This document shows positions 1 to 5,071 of a DNA stretch of 7,107 bases, piece by piece. Source of the DNA: Acidimicrobiia bacterium. GTDB lineage: Bacteria; Actinomycetota; Acidimicrobiia; Spongiisociales; SHLN01. The notes below the pieces were generated by a model that was not told the DNA's origin, did no database searches, and worked only from the letters and a program-made list of their open reading frames with translations. Numbering within the stretch: position 1 is the stretch's first letter; each line of letters begins with the position of its first letter. The stretch lies in contig JAUXJL010000101.1 in NCBI GenBank assembly GCA_030624805.1, forward strand, positions 1 through 7,107, in the 5' to 3' direction. The position numbers and the translations under genes were made by a program.

Positions 1-39
1 GCAACCAATGACCCTGTCGACCCCGACCCCCTGACATAG
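1..39 (+). CDS. Possible C-terminal end of an upstream gene (partial)
   Basis: Reading frame 1 is open from the window edge and ends at a TAG at 37-39, giving the tail ATNDPVDPDPLT. An acidic, Pro-rich tail of this kind is plausible for a protein C-terminus, and a plus-strand gene here would converge on the minus-strand surface-protein gene. Twelve codons are too few to identify a protein or to prove coding, so this is only a candidate. Confidence 0.22.
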   Translation, partial: ATNDPVDPDPLT

Positions 40-86
40 CCGTTGAGTTTCAATCCGCCCTCGGGCCGTGCGCGATCCCGGTCTTC

Positions 87-121
87 CCGGCCAGGCCGAA
101 CTTGTTCGGCACCGAGGCCGG
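87..121. terminator. GC-rich two-step hairpin between convergent ends, possible bidirectional terminator
   Basis: The inner arms 95-100 (GCCGAA) and 105-110 (TTCGGC) pair perfectly around the loop CTTG. The outer arms 87-92 (CCGGCC) and 116-121 (GGCCGG) also pair perfectly, separated from the inner stem by a small asymmetric bulge. The structure begins 5 nt past the minus-strand stop codon at 126-128 and also lies downstream of the possible plus-strand gene end at 39. No U-tract follows on either strand, so termination is inferred from position and stem strength only. Confidence 0.4.
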
Positions 122-125
122 CCGC

Positions 126-515
126 CTAGTGGTGTGACAGGTTGGACCGGATTCGATCGATGAGCGATTGAGCAATCCTCGCCTGGTGGAGGAGCCAGCC
201 ACCCACCAAAAGAGCGGCTAAGGCAACGAGGGCGACCTGGAGTTCTCCGCCGGTGCGCGGCAGCTCCTCGAGTGCCTGCGCCGCTGTGTCACCGGTGCCG
301 AGCACCTCCGTCGATTCGGCGATTGTGGTTGTTGGTGAAGCAACCGCGGTTGTTGGCGGGGTGGTGGCCGTCGACGTGGAGGAGGTGGTTGACGACGATG
401 GGGGAGGTAGGGTCGTGGAGGGACGCAGTATTTGGGACAGCGAGTCGGCATCGTCTCCATCACTCGTGCAGGCGGCGGTCACGAGGACGAGAACGATCAG
501 CAGACATGATCGCAT
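126..515 (-). CDS. Small surface protein with lipobox signal and LPRTG sorting signal
   Basis: This is a 129-residue protein I cannot assign to a named family. Residues 1-15 form a short signal sequence with Arg2 and a hydrophobic stretch, ending in T-A-A before Cys16, which fits a permissive lipobox. After an acidic patch (about 19-24), residues 32-67 are a Thr/Ser/Pro-rich linker of the kind seen in cell-wall spacers. Residues 85-89 are LPRTG, followed by a hydrophobic segment (about 92-109) and a polar tail with several basic residues, which is the normal layout of a sortase cell-wall sorting signal although the tail is longer than usual. No enzymatic or binding domain is visible. The ATG at 515 is supported by GGAGG 6 nt upstream (522-526 on the complementary strand). 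It is transcribed divergently from the sigma-factor gene. Surface location is well supported; whether lipid, wall or both anchor it is not known. Confidence 0.8.
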   Translation of the reverse strand: MRSCLLIVLVLVTAACTSDGDDADSLSQILRPSTTLPPPSSSTTSSTSTATTPPTTAVASPTTTIAESTEVLGTGDTAAQALEELPRTGGELQVALVALAALLVGGWLLHQARIAQSLIDRIRSNLSHH

Positions 516-663
516 CGCACGCCTCCAAATCTGGCAGGTTCATTGATCCGTAGTCATTCGATCACAATCGGGCGGCGGATCTATCCTCAGAATTGATGGT
601 TCCAAGTCTCAGCCGTGTCGCAGGCGACGAGTACCCTGGTTCCTGAGCAAGGAGAGTCGACCA
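516..663. promoter_or_regulatory. Divergent intergenic region between the surface-protein gene and sigR
   Basis: This 148-bp spacer must carry both divergent promoters. TATCCT at 582-587 is an acceptable plus-strand -10 (TAnnnT), but no good -35 lies 16-18 bp upstream. I found no sigmaR-type pair (GGAA-like -35 plus GTT about 18 bp later) on the plus strand, so autoregulation typical of sigR genes is not visible. A perfect inverted repeat, GTCGC-AG-GCGAC, lies at 617-628, ahead of the sigR ribosome-binding site (GGAG, 651-654). It could be an operator or chance. Confidence 0.35.
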
Positions 664-1236
664 ATGGCCGACCAGGCCAATTTTGAGAAGGACGCCATGC
701 AGTTCGCGCCGCAGCTGTATTCGGCCGCGCTTCGCATGACTCGCAACCCGGCCGACGCCGAGGACGTCGTGCAGGAGACGTTTCTCAAGGCCTACCGGGG
801 CTATCACACCTTTCAGGAGGGCACCAACCTCAAGGCCTGGCTGTACCGAATCCTTACGAACACCTATATCAACCGATACCGCAAGAAAACTCGCCGACCC
901 CAGGAAGTCGAGTTGGGAGAGTTGGAAGACCTCTACCTGTTTAAGCGGCTCAACCAGTCGGGCAGCACTGGTGGCGCCAGCCGAAGTGCCGAGGAAGAAG
1001 TGTTGGAGCGTTTCGGGGATGCCGACGTCAAGGCAGCCGTCGAATCCCTTCCTGAACACTTCCGCCTGCCTGTGTTATTGGCGGACGTGGAGGGCTTCTC
1101 ATACAAAGAGATCGCCGAAATCCTTGACGTCCCGATCGGAACCGTGATGTCGCGGCTCCATCGGGGAAGAAAGGCGCTCCAAGAACGGTTGTTTGAGTTT
1201 GCACAGGAACACGGACTTGTAGGGCCACGAGAATGA
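664..1236 (+). CDS. sigR: SigR/SigH-type ECF RNA polymerase sigma factor
   Basis: This 190-residue protein is an ECF sigma factor of the actinobacterial SigR (S. coelicolor) / SigH (M. tuberculosis) group. These direct RNA polymerase to thiol-oxidative and heat stress genes such as the thioredoxin system. Region 2 spans about residues 14-77 and includes the region 2.2 segment DAEDVVQETFLKAY (31-44). A flexible Gly/Ser linker lies near 99-108. Region 4 spans about 123-178 with LADVEGFSYKEIA followed by the helix-turn-helix around PIGTVMSRLHRGR, which is very close to SigR. The ATG is preceded by GGAG at 651-654, 9 nt upstream. The stop overlaps the start of the anti-sigma gene as ATGA, so the two are translationally coupled. 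Activity is expected to be held off by that anti-sigma factor until disulfide stress. Family assignment is strong; SigR and SigH are naming alternatives for the same group. Confidence 0.93.
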   Translation: MADQANFEKDAMQFAPQLYSAALRMTRNPADAEDVVQETFLKAYRGYHTFQEGTNLKAWLYRILTNTYINRYRKKTRRPQEVELGELEDLYLFKRLNQSGSTGGASRSAEEEVLERFGDADVKAAVESLPEHFRLPVLLADVEGFSYKEIAEILDVPIGTVMSRLHRGRKALQERLFEFAQEHGLVGPRE

Positions 1237-1484
1237 ACTGCGATAAGGCTGTTAGCGAGGTGTATAGCTTCCTCGATGGTGAGCTCACCGGCGTTCGCCG
1301 CTCGCAAATCGAGTGGCACCTTCGCAATTGTGGTCCGTGTGCCGAATCTTTTCAGTTCGAAGAACGTCTTCTCGTCCTCGTGAAACGCTCATGTTCGGAA
1401 ACCGACGAAGTTCCTCCGGAACTTTTTGACCGTCTCAGAGCGTTAATACATCAAGAGGCAACTGAGGGGACTTCCGGCGAGTAA
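1233..1484 (+). CDS. rsrA: RsrA-like zinc-binding anti-sigma factor
   Basis: This 83-residue cytoplasmic anti-sigma factor has the ZAS signature H-x3-C-x2-C at His29, Cys33 and Cys36. Cys3 lies the same distance before the F-L-D motif as Cys11 of S. coelicolor RsrA, the N-terminal redox-active cysteine. Cys54, in K-R-S-C before a D-E-V-P segment, matches the distal cysteine near residue 62 of RsrA. In the family, oxidation forms a disulfide between zinc-site cysteines, zinc is lost and the sigma factor is released. The protein is shorter than S. coelicolor RsrA (about 105 aa) at both ends and lacks the extra N-terminal segment carrying that protein's Cys3. The ATG at 1233 overlaps the sigR stop by 4 nt with no clear Shine-Dalgarno, so its translation probably depends on sigR translation, keeping the two proteins near parity. 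Confidence 0.92.
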   Translation: MNCDKAVSEVYSFLDGELTGVRRSQIEWHLRNCGPCAESFQFEERLLVLVKRSCSETDEVPPELFDRLRALIHQEATEGTSGE

Positions 1485-1520
1485 CTGCCGGGTCTGTTTC
1501 CCAGGGGGTCAACTAAACAT

Positions 1521-1712
1521 ATGAGTGAATCAACACTGAAGGGCAACCGCATACGCGGCGGCGTCCGTCCTTCCCGAACATACAAATCAGGCCGCGTGTG
1601 TGCCGAGAAGGGCTGCAGCACCCGTTTGTCGCAATACAACCGGCGTGAGCACTGCTTTCAGCATGCACCGACCCGCTTCCCGAGGCTGAGAGGACGCATA
1701 GTCTCGGACTGA
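1521..1712 (+). CDS. Small basic Cys/His (zinc-finger-like) protein, function unknown
   Basis: This is a 63-residue protein I do not recognise as a named family. About a quarter of it is Arg/Lys, consistent with nucleic acid or ribosome binding. The central block RVCAEKGCSTRLSQYN then EHCFQH gives four potential metal ligands, Cys27, Cys32, Cys45 and His48 (C-x4-C-x12-C-x2-H), suggesting one small zinc-binding unit. The flanks (1-25 and 50-63) are basic and probably disordered. It lies 36 nt after rsrA on the same strand and just before a strong terminator, so it is probably the last gene of the sigR-rsrA transcript. AGGGGG at 1503-1508 could serve as the ribosome-binding site, though its 12-nt spacing to ATG is long. 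That the frame is coding is inferred from the ligand pattern and the downstream terminator. A role in the redox response is only a guess from position. Confidence 0.7.
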   Translation: MSESTLKGNRIRGGVRPSRTYKSGRVCAEKGCSTRLSQYNRREHCFQHAPTRFPRLRGRIVSD

Positions 1713-1728
1713 ATCCTTGCGAGCAACG

Positions 1729-1768
1729 ACGACCGTCGGGCCCTCGGGCCCGGCGGTTGTTCTTTCTC
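1729..1768 (+). terminator. Intrinsic (Rho-independent) terminator after the sigR-rsrA unit
   Basis: Arms 1729-1743 and 1746-1760 pair over 15 positions, with two G-U wobbles and a GGGCCC/GGGCCC core; in RNA the tip would open to a CUCG tetraloop. A T-rich run (TTGTTCTTTCT, 1757-1767) begins in the 3' arm and continues past it. It begins 16 nt beyond the stop of the 63-aa gene and 28 nt before the next likely transcription start, so it separates two transcription units. Confidence 0.85.
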
Positions 1769-1783
1769 GACGGTGCCGGCCAC

Positions 1784-1797
1784 TAATCTCGACGTCA
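1784..1797 (+). promoter_or_regulatory. -10 element implying a leaderless transcript for the 88-aa membrane protein
   Basis: TAATCT at 1784-1789 fits the actinobacterial TAnnnT -10 consensus and ends exactly 7 nt before the ATG at 1797. That spacing puts the transcription start on the A of the ATG. There is no purine-rich Shine-Dalgarno between the preceding terminator and the ATG, which agrees with leaderless translation. No clear -35 hexamer is seen 16-18 bp upstream. Confidence 0.5.
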
Positions 1798-2063
1798 TGA
1801 CTCGTCTCGCAGCTCTCCTACTTGTTCTCATGGCGCTGGCTATGCCTGCCCAGGCCCTGTCGCCGGGTACTTCGGTAATAGCCCAACAAGCTCAAGAAGA
1901 GCCGGCAGTTGTCATCGAGGACGGCGAGGGTACTCCCGAGGACGTCGCCTGGACGTTTCGCTTTCTTGTCCCCACCCTTATGGCTCTGACCGTCCTGCTC
2001 GTAGTCGGGTTGATCGTCTGGTATCAGCGCGGTTTCAACAAACGCTACCGGGTCAGCGAGTGA
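1797..2063 (+). CDS. Small membrane protein with N-terminal signal sequence, function unknown
   Basis: This is an 88-residue protein with no family I recognise. Residues 1-20 look like a cleavable signal peptide (Arg3, a hydrophobic core, then P-A-Q-A). Residues 21-53 form a short, acidic, Gln/Glu/Asp-rich external segment. A single membrane span lies at about 56-76, followed by a basic cytoplasmic tail (QRGFNKRYRVSE). The predicted topology is outside-in, with a very short exposed part, as for small scaffold or regulatory membrane proteins. A GTG 24 nt upstream (1773) would also open this frame, but it would put polar residues ahead of the signal sequence, so I prefer the ATG at 1797, which fits the -10 position. 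The gene ends 31 nt before the zincin_2 gene and probably heads that operon. A C-in membrane accessory for a neighbouring protein is possible but unproven. Confidence 0.72.
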   Translation: MTRLAALLLVLMALAMPAQALSPGTSVIAQQAQEEPAVVIEDGEGTPEDVAWTFRFLVPTLMALTVLLVVGLIVWYQRGFNKRYRVSE

Positions 2064-2094
2064 TGGACCCGCCCATGCCGGGGGTGGGGGCGCC

Positions 2095-3105
2095 ATGATC
2101 GACTGGGACCTCGCGGCTCGGATCGCCACGCGATTCGCCGGCACCTATCCGCTCGAGGGCACCTACCATGCCGACCTGCTGGCCCGAGACGCTCCGCGTA
2201 TTGTGGCCGAGGCTGCTCAGATGGTCGAGGCCGAAACCCGGCTGGCTTCGGTGGGAAGCCCGGAGGTTGCTGTGGTCACGCGCCGCCAGTGGGCAGAAAC
2301 CAATGTGTCGGTCTTTTCGCGCTTACTTGCTCCCGCCGAGGAGCGGATGAAAAAGTCCAACCCGCTTGCTTCACGGGTCGTTGCCGCCGAAATGGGTGCG
2401 CTGCTCGGCTTCCTGGCTCGAAAAGTGCTCGGCCAGTATGAGCTCGTGCTCCCGGGTGATGCGGATAATGGCGACGTTGTCTATCTGGTGGGGGCAAACG
2501 TCCTTTCCATGGAGCGAAGCAACCAGTTCAGGCCGCATGAGTTTCGGCTCTGGATAGCGCTGCACGAGTGTGCGCACCGCCTCCAATTCGTTGGTGTGCC
2601 CTGGCTGCGGGCGTACTTTCTCGAATTGGTGAGCGAGCTGGTCGCTTCAGCCGTGCCCGAACCCGGGCGGTGGGCTCGGGTGATGGCCGAGGTGAGAAAG
2701 GCGAACGACGATGGCGAGCCGCTGATCGGCGAGACCGGGCTCTTCGGCCTGTTTGCGTCTACATCGCAGAAGGATCTCCTCGAGCGAGTACAGGCATTGA
2801 TGTCTTTGTTGGAGGGTCACGGTCACGTCGTGATGGACCGTATCGGTCGCCGAGAACTCAGTTCCCAGCAACGTATGGCCGCGGTCCTCAAGCAGCGCCG
2901 TAAGGATCCTCGAACCCAAACCTTCCTGCGAATCAGCGGGCTCGAAATGAAGATGCGCCAGTACGAGCAAGGTGAGAAGTTCGTGCTGGCGGTAGAACGG
3001 GAGGCCGGCTGGGAGACACTCGATCGGGTGTGGCAGAGCCCCGAGTCGCTTCCGACACTTCCCGAGATCAACCAGCCGGATCTGTGGCTGCATCGGGTCG
3101 CCTAG
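2095..3105 (+). CDS. Zincin_2 (DUF2342) family zinc metalloprotease-like protein
   Basis: This 336-residue, probably cytoplasmic protein (no signal peptide or membrane span) belongs to the actinobacterial zincin_2/DUF2342 family, which includes Rv3626c of M. tuberculosis and a set annotated as associated with coenzyme F420 biosynthesis. The zinc site HExxH is HECAH at 157-161, followed by R-L-Q-F. A second family block, LLEGHGHVVMD, lies at 238-248. The region between the two is helical, and Glu residues near 177-181 could supply a further ligand. The substrate is unknown, and the F420 label reflects gene distribution, not biochemistry. The ATG at 2095 is preceded by a G-rich stretch (GGGGTGGGGG) instead of a clean Shine-Dalgarno, and no other in-frame start lies close upstream. 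The gene is 8 nt from tilS, a neighbour it also has in mycobacteria, so co-expression is likely. Family call strong, activity unproven. Confidence 0.88.
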   Translation: MIDWDLAARIATRFAGTYPLEGTYHADLLARDAPRIVAEAAQMVEAETRLASVGSPEVAVVTRRQWAETNVSVFSRLLAPAEERMKKSNPLASRVVAAEMGALLGFLARKVLGQYELVLPGDADNGDVVYLVGANVLSMERSNQFRPHEFRLWIALHECAHRLQFVGVPWLRAYFLELVSELVASAVPEPGRWARVMAEVRKANDDGEPLIGETGLFGLFASTSQKDLLERVQALMSLLEGHGHVVMDRIGRRELSSQQRMAAVLKQRRKDPRTQTFLRISGLEMKMRQYEQGEKFVLAVEREAGWETLDRVWQSPESLPTLPEINQPDLWLHRVA

Positions 3106-3108
3106 GAG
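3104..3108 (+). promoter_or_regulatory. Ribosome-binding site that fixes the tilS start
   Basis: AGGAG here lies 5 nt before GTG at 3114 and overlaps the TAG stop of the zincin_2 gene. It supports 3114 over the upstream in-frame GTG at 3030, which would add 28 residues and overlap the preceding gene by 76 nt. Confidence 0.75.
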
Positions 3109-3113
3109 ACTCC

Positions 3114-4406
3114 GTGCGGGAGCGAGCCGACCTGCCGGGCGGCCCGCTCGTAGTGGCGCTGTCAGGGGGAGCCGACAGCAGTGCTCTCGCCTGGGTAGCA
3201 GCCATGTCGTCGAAATCCACCCGGGCTGTGTACGTCGATCATGGGCTGGCTGCGTCGAACGATCTCCGGGCGGCGGCCAAACGGGTGGCTGCCGTTCTCG
3301 GGATCGAGCTCGATGTTGTTGATGCGCCGGTCGATCGTACCTCTCCTTCTTTCGAAGATGTCGCCCGCCGGTCGCGCTATGCGGCCCTGCTCGGGGCGGC
3401 CGCAGCCGACGAGACCGTCCTGACCGGCCACACCGCCGACGATCAGGCCGAGACGGTGCTCGGGCACTTCTTGCGGGGTGCGGGTGCACCTGGTTTGGCG
3501 GGCATTCCCAAGCACCGGGGTCGGGTGAGGCGGCCGCTGCTATCGGTTACCCGGGCCGAGACCCGGGCGCTGGCCGATGAGCTCGGACTTCCGTTCCTGG
3601 ACGATCCGGAAAACCAATCTCTTGATCTTCGTCGCAATCGCCTCCGTACCGAGCTCATCCCCCATCTCGAGAGTGACTACAACCCGCAGCTCCGGGCGGG
3701 GTTGCTCCGGACGGCTTCGCTGATGGCGGCAGACGATGAGGCGCTCGAGGCGCTTGCCGTCCGTATTCGCGTGCTGGATGACGGCGAGGCAGTTGGCCTG
3801 CCGGCCTCGGCACTGCGGGTCGTGCCACACGCAGTGGCCACCCGGGCCGTTCGTCGGGCGCTCAGACAGCTGCGGGGTCCTCATGGGGGATCTCATGGGG
3901 AAGTGACCGCGGTTCTCGACGTGGCGGCCCGCACCCGGCGGGGCGCCCAGCTGTCTGAGGGACTGCGGGTTGAGCGGGAAGGTCCGATGGTGGTGGTAAG
4001 TAAAAGACCCGCCGCGCCGGCGGCCGAGGTATCCGTCGAGGCACCTGGTGAAGTGTCTTTCGACCGCTGGCGATTGCGTTTCAGGGTATCCGGCGGGGCC
4101 CCCCGGCCCCGATCGCTTGGCGCCCGGGCACTCATCGGTGACGCCGATACCGTCGGTTCTGACCTGCTGATTCGCCCGATGACCGGGGCCGACCGCATCG
4201 AGTTGGGTGCCGGAACAAAAATGGTGGCGGATGCCCTGGCCGAAGGTGGGGTGCCGCGGCGGCTCCGATCACGATGGCCGGTTGTGGTGTCCGGAGACCG
4301 GGTGGCCTTTGTTCCCGGGGTCAGGTCGGCCGCCTGGGTGTGGCCAAGCCGCCTAACGGTGCGCTACCTTGAAGCTCTGATCGAAGCCGCGGCCGGAGGA
4401 GACTGA
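3114..4406 (+). CDS. tilS: tRNA(Ile)-lysidine synthetase
   Basis: TilS uses ATP and lysine to convert C34 of the CAU-anticodon tRNA-Ile into lysidine, so the tRNA reads AUA and is charged with Ile instead of Met. From the GTG at 3114 the protein has 430 residues. The PP-loop ATP motif SGGADSS is at 17-23, then VDHGL (41-45), TGHTADDQAET (104-114), DDPEN (163-167) and RNRLR nearby, all typical of the N-terminal catalytic domain. The C-terminal TilS_C domain spans about 352-408 (IRPMTGADRIELG, VPRRLRSRWPVV, FVPGVR). The middle is Ala/Arg-rich and divergent. AUA codons occur in rsrA (codon 72), hpt (codon 123) and ftsH (codon 410), so the enzyme has real work in this genome. The gene overlaps hpt by one base (TGATG), consistent with coupled translation. 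A 12-bp imperfect tandem repeat at 3876-3899 gives G-P-H-G, G-S-H-G. Confidence 0.93.
   Translation: MRERADLPGGPLVVALSGGADSSALAWVAAMSSKSTRAVYVDHGLAASNDLRAAAKRVAAVLGIELDVVDAPVDRTSPSFEDVARRSRYAALLGAAAADETVLTGHTADDQAETVLGHFLRGAGAPGLAGIPKHRGRVRRPLLSVTRAETRALADELGLPFLDDPENQSLDLRRNRLRTELIPHLESDYNPQLRAGLLRTASLMAADDEALEALAVRIRVLDDGEAVGLPASALRVVPHAVATRAVRRALRQLRGPHGGSHGEVTAVLDVAARTRRGAQLSEGLRVEREGPMVVVSKRPAAPAAEVSVEAPGEVSFDRWRLRFRVSGGAPRPRSLGARALIGDADTVGSDLLIRPMTGADRIELGAGTKMVADALAEGGVPRRLRSRWPVVVSGDRVAFVPGVRSAAWVWPSRLTVRYLEALIEAAAGGD
4395..4400 (+). promoter_or_regulatory. Ribosome-binding site of hpt inside the tilS end
   Basis: GGAGGA lies 5 nt before the ATG at 4406, within the last tilS codons. 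Together with the TGATG stop/start overlap it indicates strong, coupled re-initiation on hpt. Confidence 0.7.
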
Positions 4407-4939
4407 TGGAGACCATCGGGACGGTACTCATCACTGAAGAGCAGATCGCCGATGCGGTAGCCCGGATGGGTCGGGAAATCTCTGCCGACTATGACGGGAC
4501 AAGCGTCCTACTGGTCGGCATCCTCAAGGGAGCCTTCCTCACCATGGCCGACCTCGCCAGGGAGATGCGCGTCCCGGTCGAATTCGACTTCATGGCCGTC
4601 TCGTCCTACGGCGACGCCACCAAGTCGTCTGGAGTGGTGCGGATCCTCAAGGATCTCGATCAGGAGATCTCAGACCGGCACGTGGTCATTGTTGAGGACA
4701 TCGTGGACACCGGGCTCACCCTCCATTACCTTCTCGAGAATCTCCGCGTCCGAAAGCCCGCCTCTATCGAGATAGCCGCCCTTCTCGTCAAGGAGGGCAT
4801 CCAGCAGATCCCAATCGATGTGAAATACCGGGGCTTCGACATTCCACCCGACTTCGTGGTCGGGTACGGCCTCGACTACGGCGGCTTGTATCGGAATCTG
4901 CCCTATATCACGGTGCTGGACGAAAACAATCTGCCGTAG
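4406..4939 (+). CDS. hpt: Hypoxanthine phosphoribosyltransferase
   Basis: This 177-residue cytoplasmic enzyme of purine salvage transfers phosphoribose from PRPP to hypoxanthine or guanine, giving IMP or GMP. The PRPP-binding loop VVIVEDIVDTGLT is at 93-105 with the acidic pair Glu97-Asp98 and catalytic Asp101. LKGA (40-43) is the pyrophosphate-binding loop and SSYGD (66-70) the flexible active-site loop. Lys140 and the segment DFVVGYGLDYGG (149-160) form the base-recognition part. Length and motif order are those of standard bacterial Hpt, with nothing missing. It follows tilS with a one-base overlap and is followed by 132 bp before ftsH. The tilS-hpt-ftsH order is shared widely by Gram-positive bacteria. 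A xanthine/guanine-specific relative is less likely given the close match to the hypoxanthine type. Confidence 0.95.
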   Translation: METIGTVLITEEQIADAVARMGREISADYDGTSVLLVGILKGAFLTMADLAREMRVPVEFDFMAVSSYGDATKSSGVVRILKDLDQEISDRHVVIVEDIVDTGLTLHYLLENLRVRKPASIEIAALLVKEGIQQIPIDVKYRGFDIPPDFVVGYGLDYGGLYRNLPYITVLDENNLP

Positions 4940-5071
4940 TGGTCGGCTTCGCTTCGGCTGCGGTTTCAGGTTGACCTCTCGCTTGCCGACGGATGTACCT
5001 ACCATTGACGACAGCGTCGATCAGCAAGGGCGGAAACAAATCCGTATCCTCGAAGTCTCAAAAAGGACATC
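4940..5071 (+). promoter_or_regulatory. Spacer before ftsH with a weak candidate promoter
   Basis: TTGACC at 4971-4976 resembles a -35 hexamer. Possible -10 elements downstream are TGTACC (4994-4999, 17-bp spacer, poor match) and TACCAT (5000-5005, better match but 23-bp spacer). A 6-bp hairpin with loop ACAG lies at 5005-5020. A purine-rich AAAAGGA at 5061-5067 is the ftsH ribosome-binding site. No convincing intrinsic terminator follows hpt, so read-through into ftsH plus an internal promoter is the likeliest arrangement. Confidence 0.3.

Noticed and set aside
341..352. Perfect 12-bp palindrome CAACCGCGGTTG with nearby GGTTGTTGG direct repeats
   Set aside because: It lies inside the Thr/Pro-rich linker of the surface-protein gene, where repetitive codons for few residue types readily create such symmetry.
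253..553. Plus-strand open frames opposite the surface-protein gene
   Set aside because: They encode compositionally biased Val/Ser or Arg/Pro/Trp chains without motifs. The minus-strand frame has a ribosome-binding site, signal sequence and sorting signal.
1773..1796. GTG start giving a 96-residue version of the small membrane protein
   Set aside because: The added residues are polar and precede a signal sequence that begins naturally at ATG 1797. The GTG also lies upstream of the -10 element and close behind the terminator.
3030..3113. Upstream GTG start for tilS adding 28 residues
   Set aside because: It would overlap the zincin_2 gene by 76 nt, its extra residues look unlike a TilS N-terminus, and AGGAG sits correctly before GTG 3114.
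4935..4966. Possible hairpin CCGTAG ... CTGCGG just after hpt as a terminator
   Set aside because: It has only six pairs with a wobble, an 18-nt unpaired interior and just three T's after it.
5032..5057. sigmaR-like promoter GGAAAC-N17-GTC before ftsH
   Set aside because: The -10 half lacks GTT, and the start site would fall within or next to the ribosome-binding site, leaving almost no leader.
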